From Anodontia alba (taxonomy: Eukaryota > Mollusca > Bivalvia > Lucinida > Lucinidae): a stretch of DNA of 64,000 nt. Of this stretch, positions 9,872 through 21,039 are shown one piece after another. The notes beneath the pieces were generated by a model, which was not told where the DNA came from, did not search any database, and saw only the letters and a program-made list of their open reading frames with translations. The position numbers and the translations under genes are program-made. How positions within the stretch are numbered: the stretch's first letter is position 1; every line of letters starts with the position of its first letter. The DNA is taken from positions 21,841,275 through 21,905,274 of the forward strand of contig OZ024827.1 of the NCBI GenBank assembly GCA_964016985.1, in the 5' to 3' direction.

Positions 9872-12207
9872 TACCGTATTTGACCTTATTACCACACTAT
9901 CTGCTTAGATTTTTAGCTCACCTGAGCTATGCTCAGGATGAGCTATTGTGATCACTTTTCGTCCATCATCCGTCCGTGCGTCCGTCCCTTAACATTTTCA
10001 AACGACTTCTCCTCTGAAGCCCCTGAGCCAATTTTGCTCAAATTTCATATGGAGCCTCCTTAGGTTGGGGGAACGAAAAATTGCTAAAATGGTCGCGGTA
10101 CATTGACCAAGATGGCCACCATGCCCATATATGGTAAAAACCTTAAAAAATCTTCTCCAGAACCGAGGATGCCTTGGGGCTGAATCTCTTCATAAGTCAT
10201 CGGGGACGGGAGGTCTACCAAAATTGCTAAAATAAATGTCGTATATTGACATTTGACCTTTTTACGGCAAGGTCAAGTTTGCTTCCCTATGCATTTGTAT
10301 GGGAAAAACCTTTAAACATCTTGTTCTCCAAAACCGAGGATGCCTTATGGCTGAACCTTTACATATATCATCGGAAACTGGAGGTCTACCAAATTTGCTA
10401 AAATAATGGTCGTACATTGACATTTGACCTTTTTGCGGTAAGGTCAATTTTGCTTCTTTATGCATTTGTATGGGAAAAATGTTCAGAATTTCAAACGACT
10501 TCTTCCCTGGAGCCTCTGGGCCAATTTTGCTCAAATTTCATATGGAGCCTCCTTAGGTTGGGGGAATGAAAGATTGCTAAAATGGTCGCGGTTAGTTGAC
10601 CAAGATGGCCGCAATGCCCATATGTGGTAAAAACCTTTAAAAATCTTCTCCAAAACCTAGGATGCCTTGGGGCTGAAATTTTGCATAAGTCATTAGGGAC
10701 AGGAGGTCTACCAAAATTGCTAAAATAAATGTTGTATATTGACATTTGACCTTTTTACGGCAAGGTCAAGTTTGCTTCCCTATGCATTTGTATGGGAAAA
10801 ACTTTTAAAAATCTTGTTCTCCAAAACCGAGGATGCCTTGTAGCTGAATCTTTACATATATCATTGGAAACTGGAGGTCTCCCAAAGTTGCTAAAATAAT
10901 GGTCGTACATTGACATTTGACCTTTTTACCGTGAGGTCAATTTTGCTTCCTTATGCATTTGTATGGGAAAAATATTCAGAATTTCAAACGACTTCTCCTC
11001 TGGAGCCTCTGGGCCAATTTTGCTCAAATTTCATATGGAGCCTCCTTAGGTTGGGGGAATGAAAGATTGCTAAAATGGTCGCAGTTCATTGACCAAGATG
11101 GCCGCCATGCCCATATATGGTAAAAACCTTTAAAAGTCTTCTTCTCCAAACCGAGGATGCCTTGGGGCTGAATCTTTGCATAAGTAATTGGGGACGGGAG
11201 GTCTACCAAAATTGATAAAATAAATGTTGTATATTGACATTTGACCTTTTTACGGCAAGGTCAAGTTTGCTTCGCTATGCATTTGTATGGGAAAAACCTT
11301 TAAAAATCTTGTTCTCCAAAACCGAGGATTCCTTGTGGCTGAATCTTTACATATATCATCAGAAACTGGAGGTCTACCAAAGTTGCTAAAATAATGGTCA
11401 TACATTGACATTAGACCTTTTTACTGTGAGGTCAATTTTGCTTCCATATGCATTTGTATGGGAAAAATATTCAGAATTTCAAACGACTTCTCCTCTGGAG
11501 CCTCTGGGCCAATTTTGGACAAATTTCAAATGGAGCCTCCTTAGGTTGGGGGAATGAAAGATTGCTAAAATGGTCACAGTTCATTGACCAAGATGGCCAC
11601 CATGCCCATATATGGTAAAAACCTTTAAAAATCTTCTCCTCCAGAACCGAGGACGCTTGGGGCTGAATCTTTGCTTAAATCATCGGGGACAGGGGGTCTA
11701 CCAAAGTTGCTAAAATAATGGTCGTACAAGTTTGCTTCCCTATGCATTTGTATGGGAAAAAACATTTAAAAATCTTATTCTCCAAAACCGAGGGTGCCTT
11801 ATGGCTGAATCTTTGCGTATATTATTGGGAACATCTGCATGTCTGCAGTGGCTGTGTCACTCAGGTGAGCAAACCGTGGCCCGTGGGCCTCCTGTTAAAA
11901 AATGCTGGGAAAACTTGTGGTAAAATATGTATCTACATATTCTAAGGGAACACTTTAAAAAAAAAAAAGATCAACAATGGATTTATCATATGATGCTTAT
12001 GCGATTTGTTGTGTTTTCTTTTTTGTCCGATTTTCTTTATTATAGCATGTGTTGGTGGTACTCATTTGAATTGCATCAACAAGTCACATGGGTACCCACA
12101 ACACATGCCTTTATAAAGAAGTAGACAACAAGTACACTGGATGTAATCTGAACACTACAGAATTGCTTGACTGTGCACTTATATGGTTATGTGCAGTAAA
12201 AAAGAAT
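9872..12207 (-). mobile_element. HpU element split by a 2 kb insertion
   Basis: Left end TACCGTATTTGACCTTATTA at 9872. The sequence then stops in GCTTAGATTTT at 9911 and resumes at 11898 with AAAAAATGCTGGGAAAAC, continuing through the core-2 hairpin (12040-12120) to TATGTGCAGTAA. The intact relative is at 50731-51095. Confidence 0.7.
9912..11897 (-). mobile_element. Tandem-cored mollusc repeat, about 490-bp units
   Basis: Outer ends are AGCTCACCTGAGC and CACTCAGGTGAGC, followed by the GGCCCGTGGGCC hairpin and TCCTGTT. Inside, TTTCAAACGACTTCT recurs near 10000, 10490, 10984 and 11476, giving about 3.8 units. Each unit holds two related half-units, both with CATTTGTATGGGAAAAA and AAAACCGAGGATGCC. 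No protein-coding ORF. A non-autonomous Helitron/Helentron-like or 'pearl'-type element is my best guess. Confidence 0.7.
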
Positions 12208-12311
12208 ATGTATGTTGTTTTACTCATTAGCATTTCCTCATCAGGGCAGCTCTGTTGCATACCCACATGGGCAGCCAAAACATAGATTATTATGAGAAAT
12301 AAAGAAAATAT

Positions 12312-12506
12312 TAACCCTTGTCCTGCTGAGCCCAGATATACCCTGTCTTTACAAACAGTGTAGATCAAGAAGCCAACTGATCTGGATCTGCACTGTTTGC
12401 CATTAAGTATGTGAATTTGTTTCAACAAACTGGATCAAGTAATCTGATTGGCTGAAAATTGGAAGTAGGCATGGCATCTTAATTTATTCAGCAGGACAAG
12501 GGTTAA
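12312..12506 (-). mobile_element. HpA snap-back element, shortened left arm
   Basis: TTAACCCTTGTCCTGCTGAG to ACAAGGGTTAA. A deletion has removed much of the left arm, leaving AGTGTAGATCAAGAAGCC. Confidence 0.75.
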
Positions 12507-12648
12507 TCAAGACCTATGGACTGAAGAAAGGATTTTATTGTATGTACATTTTGGAGGTCAACATACTCTAGTGGGGATGATTCCATATGACCACCAATAC
12601 CATTTGAGCCAGAGCACAGCATGTCCTACAAGCTCACAGATGTCTGCC

Positions 12649-12708
12649 AAGCAGTGATTATGATCAGCCTACACAGATGTGCAGGCTGATCAGAGTAATT
12701 GCTTTGCA
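12649..12708. repeat. HpO solo hairpin, 60 bp
   Basis: GCAGTGATTATGATCAGCC pairs with the inverse around CACAGATGTG; same loop as the hairpin at 3.8 kb but diverged arms. Confidence 0.6.
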
Positions 12709-12831
12709 CTCCGTGGGTAGCTAAACATTCAGGCTTTCTTTAGACAGGCAACAGAGATTCTGCTTAGAATGTGTAGATGTGCAGACTGAAGCTATTCTGA
12801 GCCATCATTAGGTGCACAAGCAATCTTGCGT

Positions 12832-12890
12832 TTTTACCCCTTAAAGCGCCAAGAAAATTTGCAGATGACATTCTATCTTTTTTGATAGAA
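12832..12890. mobile_element. HpE left tip fragment
   Basis: CCCCTTAAAGCGCCAAG then GCAGATGACATT; the right part is missing. Confidence 0.45.
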
Positions 12891-13227
12891 ATGTTGCTTG
12901 GGAAGGGAAATTTCAATATATCTAACATTATGCTGATTGGCTATTTTGTTTGGTTGACATGGCAACCCATAACCATGGAGTTATACTGGAAAAAACGTTA
13001 AATGATATCTTATTCATAACTATTAAAGCAGTTTGAACTGAAGTTGTTGATAATGATTCTAATGGTTGGTCCTCTACCCAGAGTATATTTTTATGCCCAA
13101 GATTTTATTTGCCATGACAACAGTAAATTATAAAATTGTAACTTCCAAAACACTGAAGTGATTAGAATCTTGGTTGCTATGGCAACTCAGATGTCCCAGC
13201 AACTTATAACAGGAAAATAATTAAATG
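12891..13227. other. Old repeat relic
   Basis: Phrases such as GGTTGCTATGGCAAC and CATGACAACAGTAAA suggest a decayed tandem-cored repeat; no ends found. Confidence 0.25.
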
Positions 13228-13371
13228 GCATCATGACTGGTCATTAGACTCTCAAGTGACCAGCCTTTGTAGTCATAATATTATTTTGGTTCTATTTCAG
13301 TGGATTATCAAACAGGATTATAAGAATAAATATTTTGTCACTGGAAACTGGAGCCAGTCTAGTACTGTGAT
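13228..13371. mobile_element. HpH right half
   Basis: Begins just before the central GACTGGTCATTAGA; the left arm is absent. Matches 7105-7241 at high identity. Confidence 0.7.
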
Positions 13372-13435
13372 AGCTCTGAATAGTTGGATACTTTACTTTT
13401 TTGCTGTACATATCCTAAAATTTGAACAAATTCAT

Positions 13436-13641
13436 TTAACCCTTAAAGCGCCAATCACAGCTGCAGCAGACGACAATTTTTTTTTTTTTTTTTCAGAGAA
13501 AACAAGTCTTGACATTTCATGTGAATTGTCTGCTTGGCAGACAATTCACATGAAATGTCAAGACTAGTTTTCTTTGAAAAATTAAAAATAAAATTTTGAA
13601 TGTCGTCTGCTATAAATTTTGTTTGGCACTTTAAGGGTTAA
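13436..13641. mobile_element. HpE snap-back element
   Basis: Well-kept copy, TTAACCCTTAAAGCGCCAAT to GCACTTTAAGGGTTAA, with hairpin TTGTCTGCTTGGCAGACAA. Confidence 0.8.
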
Positions 13642-13750
13642 CTTGGATTATTTTTGGGTGGGCCAGACCTGTTTTGGGAGGGAACTCTCAGTGATAGAAT
13701 GAATCTGATTTTAGTTTTGGTTGGTCCCCTATCATAAGCAATCCAAATCT

Positions 13751-13994
13751 GGGCCCAGTTGTTCAAAGCATCGTTAGCTTAACGAGCTTGTTAAGGGTCA
13801 TTTCGTTAACTGTTTTAGAGGAATCAATACACAATATTCTGATATTTTTTGCTGAAAAAATGTGAGTAGCTTTTGCACTGCAAAAGCTACTCACATTTTT
13901 TCAGCAAAAAATTTCAGCATATTTGCATATCACTTGATGTAAATTTTAACGAATCGTTAACTAACGATGTCGTTAGCGTTGAACAACTGGGCCC
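13751..13994. mobile_element. HpG snap-back element, 244 bp
   Basis: Both GGGCCC tips intact; second palindrome AGCTTAACGAGCTTGTTAAG inside the left arm; central hairpin nearly perfect. Confidence 0.8.
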
Positions 13995-14244
13995 TGGTGT
14001 TTATTTTGCTCTAGCATGAGTATTTAGAATTCTTGGGTCATCAATTTTTTCCCAAGGGCCCATCAAATTTTCTAATGGCGAATCAAAGTTTTGAATAATG
14101 CTCATAAATGTATAGGACATAGGCTTTTGGTCCATTTTATGGGTCCATACTAACTTTGAGCCAGAAATACCTCTGCATCTCCTTCATAACCATTGAAGCA
14201 GCTTGAATTAAACTTGGCAGTAATGATCACTGGGTGATCTACTA

Positions 14245-14445
14245 TTAAACATTGTCATGCTGAATAAAGATGCCACGCTCACCTCATAAATTACAGCCAA
14301 TCAGCTTACTTGATTGAGGTTATTGATACAAATTTAAATACTGAATGGCAAACAGTGCAGATCCGGATCAGTTGGCTTCTTCAGAAGCCAGCTGATCTGG
14401 ACCTACACTGTTTGCAAAGACATCTAGGTTCAGGACTAGGGTTAA
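14245..14445 (+). mobile_element. HpA snap-back element
   Basis: Diverged outer arms (TTAAACATTGTCATGC, ACTAGGGTTAA), intact core GATCAGTTGGCTTC. Confidence 0.7.
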
Positions 14446-14493
14446 ATGTCTTCTTTGTCCACATACTTGAAGGAGTACTTACTCTGAGAGTAC

Positions 14494-14640
14494 TTCTTGA
14501 TAATTCTGGGATAAATTTTCTTATTTCTCCATAAAATGTTATGTTGTGGGTACTCATTAGGGTGCTCCATGACACTTCTAATGAGTACCCACAACATATG
14601 ATTTTATGGAGAACTGGGGAAAGTTATCCCAGAATTACTG
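14494..14640. mobile_element. HpC snap-back element
   Basis: Outer TAATTCTGGGATAA and TTATCCCAGAATTA form a perfect terminal inverted repeat here; inner core ATGTTGTGGGTACTCATTAG. Confidence 0.7.
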
Positions 14641-14919
14641 CCTATTACCAGCTACTCTTGTCAACAAGTCCACTGGTCCATTCGATGATCTGTTTGATTG
14701 CATTTGCATTGGTTAATTTTATGCCAGGAAGTCTTTAATAACGTCCCCTGTGAAAGTGTTGCAGTAATTTGATCCATACTTGGTGGTAATGATACTTGGG
14801 TTGACCTCTACATGGTTTGATAATGTTTGATTATTAGAGTTAATTATTTTTTTGATTTTACTGCTGTGTAGACGCTGACAAATCACTCACAAACAGAATA
14901 TAGCCCTAAAGGCTTTATG

Positions 14920-15121
14920 TTAACCCTTGTCATGCTGAATAAATTAAGAAGCCACGCCCACTTCTAATTTTCAGCCAATCAGAATACTTGATCTGGATTA
15001 TTGATATAAATTCACATAATGACAAACAGTGCAGATCCAGATCAGTTCAGAAGCCAACTGATCTGGATCTGCACTGTTTGTAAAGGCAGGGTATATCTGG
15101 GTTCAGCAGGACAAGGGTTAA
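14920..15121 (+). mobile_element. HpA snap-back element
   Basis: TTAA ends; the central loop is reduced so that GATCAGTTCAGAAGCC faces its complement. Otherwise complete. Confidence 0.75.
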
Positions 15122-15661
15122 GTTTGTAAGTATTTTGCCAGAGTTTACACATCGATGAATTCCACAAAAATAAGAATTCATTCCTGATAATTCCAACTTT
15201 GTCATCAAAATGTTACAAACTTTGGCGAACAAGGTCAATTTTTTGACACAGCTGAAGGAAAATAGATCAGACTAAAACTTTTACTTCAACCAATCAAATT
15301 GCATGATACGTGTATAAAGTCGAGTTGGAATTATTAAGAAATAAGAGAAATATTTGGATACCCTCTAATCTAGAGCTGTGAGTCTTATCTAATCTTGTGC
15401 AATCATCTGTTTCCTAATTTTGGTGTGAGTTTTGATATGATCAACATCTTCAAAGAACCCGATACTTTGAAAAGTGTAAATGTCTTATAATTAGCTTCAC
15501 AGTCAATGTCAGTTTGTAAACAGAATTTTTTGCACAAGTCATGATAAGTTTACAAATGCAATATATCCTAGAAAATGCTAAAAATATAAACTGCAGTATT
15601 TTAGAGATTGTATGGAATTTATAGCTCCAGGTAAAGGTAAGTTTTTCAACTGAAAATTAAT
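15122..15661. other. Intron spacer, nothing clear
   Basis: Only a lone HpC right flank (AATAAGAGAAATATTTGG, 15340-15360) is recognisable. Confidence 0.3.
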
Positions 15662-15870
15662 GATATTCTTATTTCTCAATAAAAACATGTGGTGGGTGCT
15701 CATTAGAAGCGCCTTTGGCAAGGCACTTCTGATAAATACCCACAATTTATGTTTTCATGGAAACACATATGTTGTGGGCACCCAATAGACGTGCCTCAGC
15801 AAGAGGCTTCTGCTAAGTTCTAATGAATACATACAACATATATTTTTGTGGAGAAATAAGGAAATATTTA
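15662..15870. mobile_element. Two HpC palindromes fused
   Basis: The GGGTGCTCATTAGAAG arm and its inverse are followed by a second arm pair starting CACATATGTTGTGGGC, suggesting insertion or partial duplication. Confidence 0.5.
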
Positions 15871-15986
15871 TCTGATACATCCTCTGATATAGAGCTACAT
15901 ATACATACATGTACCGTATGTATAAATTTGCCTGTTGCATCACATACATTAGAGAATTATACATAGGCCAAAAAAGAAAAAGTATG

Positions 15987-16363
15987 AGATTCTCAGACAC
16001 CGCCGCATCTGTCCAAAAGGTCCTGCATATATGATTTTTTTTCATTTGTAAGTATTTTCCGAACCACGAAAATACGTGACACCGGACTTTACTCGCTTAT
16101 CTGAGAATCGTTTCTAACCAAATTGCAATCTAGACCACAAACATATGGCATTCTTACTTACTTGCAAAGAAAATTGGTAATTACGATCTGTTTATGTTGT
16201 TTGAGACTTTAAACTTGCATTTTAGATACTTCCGGTAAAACCACCACCATTTTGTTTAGTCAAACGAATCCAAATGTTCAAGAATGTATCCAACTGGAAA
16301 ATAAAAGTAAAAAAAAAAGCCGCCCACACGCATCTGTTTTTTGAAAAAAGTGTCTGAGAATCT
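15987..16363. repeat. Inverted-repeat pair AGATTCTCAGACAC, 377 bp apart
   Basis: AGATTCTCAGACAC...CGCATCTG at the left matches the inverse CGCATCTG...GTGTCTGAGAATCT at the right. Could be a non-autonomous DNA element; its interior is unique here. A poly-T tract (about 16368-16393) follows. Confidence 0.45.
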
Positions 16364-16489
16364 AATAACTTTTTTTTTTTTTTTTTTTTTTTTGGCCGAC
16401 CTGGGAAGGAGTGGTTGGATCTGGGAGCTGGCAAGTGTGGTAGTTACAAAAATGCAATTATTAGGTATATGCAATATTTCGGTGATGCA

Positions 16490-16560
16490 TTTCTAATGAG
16501 TACCCACAACATATGTTTTCGACGAGAAATAAAAAACAACTATTTACCTGATACCCAGTC
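16490..16560. mobile_element. HpC right arm only
   Basis: TTCTAATGAGTACCCACAAC then ATGTTTTCGACGAGAAATAA; the left arm is missing. Confidence 0.4.
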
Positions 16561-16724
16561 TTATCTAGACCTATGGGCCATCTCATTTGTAAGACTGGAT
16601 GTCTGAGGCAGGACAACAAGAAGCAAGCACTAGTTTATGAAGTCTGCATTTGAATGGGAGTGACAGCTTTCTTCAGAAAATCTGGAAGAAAACTAGAAGC
16701 CAAATTGTTCCAAGTGGCATGACC

Positions 16725-16838
16725 TTATAAAAAGGCTTAGACATTTCATGCAGTTTGCATGAAATGTCAAAGCCTGTTTTCTGGGAAAAATAAAAATGGG
16801 TCTGTTGAAATTTGTACCCACCATGCTAGGCTTTATAT
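16725..16838. mobile_element. HpD element, shortened
   Basis: GACATTTCATGCAGTTTGCA and inverse form a 20-base loopless hairpin; right tip CCCACCATGCTAGGC. Confidence 0.5.
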
Positions 16839-17080
16839 TTTGCCTGTTTATCAGTTTTGCTGTAGCCCGCCTAATTAATTTGCATCCTATTTTGAATGAA
16901 AAAGAAGGCATGTTAACATCATTATAACTGGTATTTGAGAAATACATTAACAAAAACTGCATCTCTTGAATAGATTTTATGTTTCTTAATAGTGTATCAG
17001 TTTTTTTTTCTGCAAACCTGGTCGAGACTCTGGAAAACCTACATTATGCTGTGTGCAAACAGCAGGGTTGTGCTGTCTGA

Positions 17081-17081
<1 letters not shown>

Positions 17082-17153
<72 letters not shown>

Positions 17154-17188
17154 CTTGCATGCATACACACATGCACACACACACATAT
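17082..17188. repeat. (CA)n microsatellite
   Basis: Uninterrupted CA from 17082 to 17150, then a broken tail with ATGCACACAC to 17188. Confidence 0.97.
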
Positions 17189-17489
17189 ATGAGCCCAACC
17201 ATATGAAAAGGGGTCTTGGGATTTCTGTGAGAAAGGGGTGGGGGGCTGCCATGTGTGCATGTGTAAACAGTAAAGGCACAGATCAGCCTGAGCATCCATC
17301 CTGTCGGAGCAGATCAGATAAAGCCAGCCATTGTTTGTCAGTATCAAATGATTTTGTAATTGTCTGTATCAAATGTTTTTGTAAGTGGACAGCAAAGACT
17401 CTGATTGGACTGCGTAAATATGCATTCTGATCTAAGGCTTTGTTATCTGCATAATTATGCTCTGAGGACACATTTTCTTATGGCATGGT

Positions 17490-17580
17490 TTTCTCATTTC
17501 TCCATGAAATATATGTTGTATGTTGTGGGTACTGATTGGAATTACTTCAAAATCAATGTATTGAGAAATAAAAAATATAT
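17490..17580. mobile_element. HpC element, collapsed core
   Basis: TTCTCATTTCTCCATG at the left, ATTGAGAAATAAAAAATA at the right, with the loop lost. Confidence 0.4.
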
Positions 17581-17645
17581 ATACTTCTTGGCTGGAAAAA
17601 CAAACTCTCTGACCTAGAGCTATGAATTCTCCTCCAATGACCACC

Positions 17646-17847
17646 TTAACCCTGGACATGCTCATTAAGATGCCACGCCCACTTCTAATTGCCAGCCAAT
17701 CAGAAGTCTTGATCCAGATTGTTGATACAAATTCACATACTGAATGACAAACAGTGGAGTTCCAGATCAGTTGAAGAAGCCATCTGAACTGGATCTACAC
17801 CATTTGTAAAGGCAGGGCCTATCAGGGTTCAACAGGACCAGGGTTAA
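17646..17847 (+). mobile_element. HpA snap-back element
   Basis: Tips TTAACCCTGGACATGC and CCAGGGTTAA; the core is more diverged than in most copies (GGAGTTCCAGATC). Confidence 0.7.
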
Positions 17848-17869
17848 TTGCAGACTTCACTAACAGTTT

Positions 17870-18265
17870 GACTGTATACACCACAACGTCTTTATAACAC
17901 TATTATTGCTGTTCCAAAGTAAAACTGTATTAGCTAAACAACTATGTTATATCCAACAATATGTGACCTTGACCTTGAGGTTACATAGGGGGTTGGGGAT
18001 GGTACTGCATAAAACTTTGGACCAATATCTATCATAATACCGTACATGAATAAAATCCACTAAAGGGACTGGAAATAATGAGGTCCTAAAAAATTTTACA
18101 CAAAACTTTTAACATTTGGGGGCCGCTGCCGATGCCATCATAGCCAATGCGGAAGCTGAGGGTACACATTGTTAAGGTGAGCTAAAAAGGATGATGGTCG
18201 TTTTCTATATAATCTATCCATTTTTGTTTGGATAAAGATTTTGAGTGTCCATCTTTCAACATCAA
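17870..18265. mobile_element. HpV element interrupted by a tandem-repeat-type relic
   Basis: Left part GTCTTTATAACACTATTATT...TTATATCCAACAA; right part ATGATGGTCGTTTTCTATA...TTTTTGTTTGGATA. Compare the uninterrupted copy at 61.26 kb. Confidence 0.55.
17958..18190 (+). mobile_element. Single-unit copy of the GTGACCTTGACC repeat
   Basis: GTGACCTTGACCTTGAGG near the start and AAGGTGAGCTAAAA at the end. It is a one-unit version of the tandem array at 45.0-46.3 kb. Confidence 0.55.
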
Positions 18266-18284
18266 AGAGAGCCAATTATTTCCT

Positions 18285-18495
18285 TTAACTCTTTGCAAAC
18301 TGGGTAATTTTGCATGCTTTTTTTGTCATCTGTGGATTTTTTTATTCACATTAACTTCTTCAAAATACCATCAGAATGTCAAATTGTTTTGATCCAGGTC
18401 AGGCCTGATGGTTTATCGGGCCTGATCTGGGGCCAAACTCTTTGTAAAGGTTATCAGCAGACAACAAAAGTCGCAACTAGCAGGGAAAGAATTAA
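18285..18495 (+). mobile_element. HpF snap-back element
   Basis: TTAACTCTTTGCAAACTGGG to AAGAATTAA; core GATCCAGGTCAGGCCTGAT. Second copy of the family, opposite to the one at 60. Confidence 0.65.
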
Positions 18496-18584
18496 GAGTA
18501 ATTCCCCCAGCTAGAAGGGAGGTAAATATTTCCTTGTCAGAATTATTTTCCTTGAAGGTGCACCCATTTGCCCTGATCATGGCT

Positions 18585-18838
18585 CTAGATAAGAAGGGTA
18601 TGACGATAAATATTTTTCTTATTCTCCAGGAAAACATAACCTGTGGGCACTGGTTAGAAGCACTTCAGGGAACCGCTTCTGTTTGCTGTTTAAAATAACA
18701 TATTTTTACAAGGGTAAATAAGAAAAATTTCAATATTTTTATCAATAATAGCTATCTCAAGATAAGACTTTTTTTTTTTTTTGCAGACAAAAACTGTTTA
18801 GTTGCAAAATGTCTTGTCTAGAGTTAGCTATTATTATT
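18585..18838. mobile_element. HpC element with an outer AGCTAT inverted repeat
   Basis: GGCTCTAGATAAGAAGG then a decayed core (18610-18725), followed by AATAGCTATCTCAAGATAAG and its inverse CTTGTCTAGAGTTAGCTATT. Confidence 0.45.
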
Positions 18839-18887
18839 TGTTGAAGTAATTTCCTGCATAATTCTTCAGCATCAGTAGATTTTGTGA

Positions 18888-19102
18888 TTAATGCTATTCC
18901 CTCTATGGGCTAATTCAGCAGACTGCAAATTGATGACATATTTTTCTTGTTTTTACAAGAATAGGCTTTGACATTTCATACAAATTGTCTCCAAAGGGAG
19001 ACAGTTTGCTTGAAATGTCAAAGCCTATTTTCTTGGAAAATTAAGAAAAAATATTTCAAAATGTTGTCTGCTGAAAATTTTACACAGCGTGCTAAGCAAT
19101 AA
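18888..19102. mobile_element. HpD snap-back element
   Basis: TTAATGCTATTCCCTCTATG left tip, CAGCGTGCTAAGCAATAA right tip. Core hairpin nearly intact. Confidence 0.6.
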
Positions 19103-19344
19103 TGCTACCAGCATAGAAACAGTTTGAGAAAATGTAAACACAGACAGATGCATTGTATATTTGTTTTCATTATGATGATTATAATTGCAGTCTGATGTGG
19201 GAAAGTAAACATTTTCCCAGATACCATAATTATCCTAAATTGTCCTAGACTGAACCATAAGATAACAATCAGTTCCCCAATGTATTTCTGTGGAAAATTT
19301 TGCTTCGCTGATCACTGATCAGATATGCTATTTTCAGCCAAAAG

Positions 19345-19460
19345 TACCAATATTTTTCTTATTTCTGCACAAAAACATATATTGTGGGTACTCACAACAT
19401 ATGAGTTTTTGCAGAAATAAGAAAAATATTTTTTTCTGGATAGTCTTCTTATCCGGAGGT
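19345..19460. mobile_element. HpC element with deleted centre
   Basis: CTTATTTCTGCACAAAAAC and TTTTTGCAGAAATAAG are perfect complements; the ATTAGAAG loop is gone. Confidence 0.55.
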
Positions 19461-19768
19461 ATGGATTTGCTGTGGAAGAGTATGGGCCCATAATGGGGGT
19501 ATGAAAATTCTGAGAGAACAGAAGAATGATGCCTTCATTCTTGTCAGCAAAACTCCCCTATCCAGGACCCCTCTGCCTTCCAGTCCCAGCTAGATCACTA
19601 AGAAGGGCATCTAGCAGATGCCAGTAAGGTCTTCCATCTATTCATCTATCAGTTCATCTGTCATTTCATTTTTCAGCATGTATGTCATCCCTTGTAGTCA
19701 CTGTTTCTGGTTTACTACAAGAGGTCTACAAGCTATCCTAAGATGACCTCCAATATTGCATGAAAATA
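19461..19768. other. Intron spacer, nothing recognised
   Basis: Contains CATCTATTCATCTATCAG-type short direct repeats near 19635. Confidence 0.3.
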
Positions 19769-19982
19769 TTAATCCTTGTCATGCTGAATAAATTAAGATG
19801 ACAGACCCACTTCCAATTTTCAGCCAATCAGATTACTTGATCCAGGATGTTGATATAAATTCACATACTGAATGACAAACAGTGCAGATTCAGATCAGTT
19901 GGCTTCTGAAGAAGCCAACTGATCTGGATCTACACAGTTTGCAAAGGCAGGGTAGATCAGGGTTCTGCAGGACTAGGATTAT
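19769..19982 (+). mobile_element. HpA snap-back element
   Basis: Left tip TTAATCCTTGTCATGC, right tip GGACTAGGATTAT; 30-bp core arms complete. Confidence 0.7.
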
Positions 19983-20703
19983 GACCATGACATGTATTTT
20001 ACAGTCTGTTGACTATAGTGATGTATTTTAGTCAGGCATCTGCTGGTTCATCCATTCACTTCTCCAAAACCACTGAAGCAACTCAAGCCTAATTGGGTAG
20101 AAATGGTTGTTTGGCTAAAAGGAATTCAAGTTCATGAAATCAGCAGTTTTGTTCAGTTGTCAAAAGATCCTATAGATTAACAGTGGGAAAATACATAAGT
20201 TCATTCAAACAACTTCTCAGAAGCTGTTTTGGCAGAGGAAGCTACCATGACGGTACTCGTATGTAAAATCCTTAAATTGACTTCTACTCAGAACTGCAAG
20301 GAAGATTGAGTTTGGATATGGATCATATGTGGGACAAGATCTTTAAAATTTTGTGTAAAGTATTGGGAACTGCAATACTCCAGGATGGCTGCATTGACCA
20401 TATATGGTAAAACTTTTAATCAACTTAATGGAGCATACTTGGGACAAGAGCTTTATGTTTGTAAAAATTATTGTGAACACTAGCTTCCAAGATAGTCACC
20501 ATGGCCATACATTGCAAAAATATTTACTGGAACTACACAGCTGATTAAAGTCTCATTGCATTTGGAGCATCCATGGAACAAATGTTTACAGACAAACTGT
20601 ATTTGCAAAACAACTTTTTCTCTTAAACCCTGTTTACAGTAATGTCCTAAAATTTTGAAGACTTTACTTCACAATATTTTTGCGTATATTTGATTTATAT
20701 GCA
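19983..20703. other. Decayed tandem-cored repeat
   Basis: CAGGATGGCTGCATTGACC/CATATATGGTAAAA at 20382-20415 and a second diverged copy around 20490 resemble the unit of the 9.9-11.9 kb element. No ends visible. Confidence 0.35.
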
Positions 20704-20896
20704 TCTGCTGAACCTGGATATGCCCTGCCTTTGCAAACAGTGTAGATCCAGATCATTTGCTTCTGAAGAAGCCAGCTTATCAGGATCTGCACTGTTTGTA
20801 ATTAAATATTTGAATTTGTATGAACAATTGGATCAAGTAATCTGATTGCCTGAAAAATAGAAGTGGGCTTGGTATCTTGGTTTATTCAGCATGACA
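20704..20896 (-). mobile_element. HpA snap-back element, eroded tips
   Basis: Reads CTGCTGAACCTGGATATG inward; the TTAA and CCCTTG tips are lost. Core GAAGCCAGCTTATC. Confidence 0.55.
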
Positions 20897-20897
20897 T

Positions 20898-21005
20898 ACT
20901 AACACTAATTGGAATGACAAACAGTATAGATCCTGATCAGACTGCTCCTGATCAGGTTCTGCACTGTTTGCCTATGCCTTTTTGTCAGAAACTTTGGTGT
21001 TCAAA
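20898..21005. mobile_element. HpB core hairpin
   Basis: CAAACAGTATAGATCCTGAT against ATCAGGTTCTGCACTGTTTG with loop CAGACTGCTCCTG. Confidence 0.5.
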
Positions 21006-21039
21006 TAACAATGACAATAACAACAACAATACATAAACT

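Noticed and set aside
12111..12428. Open frames of 60-130 codons across the palindromic elements (also near 10.3, 25.9, 43.0, 50.5 kb)
   Set aside because: They follow element arms, recur in each copy and on both strands, and match no protein family.
16986..17430. Cys/Val- and His/Thr-rich open frames at 17 kb
   Set aside because: Produced by the CA microsatellite.
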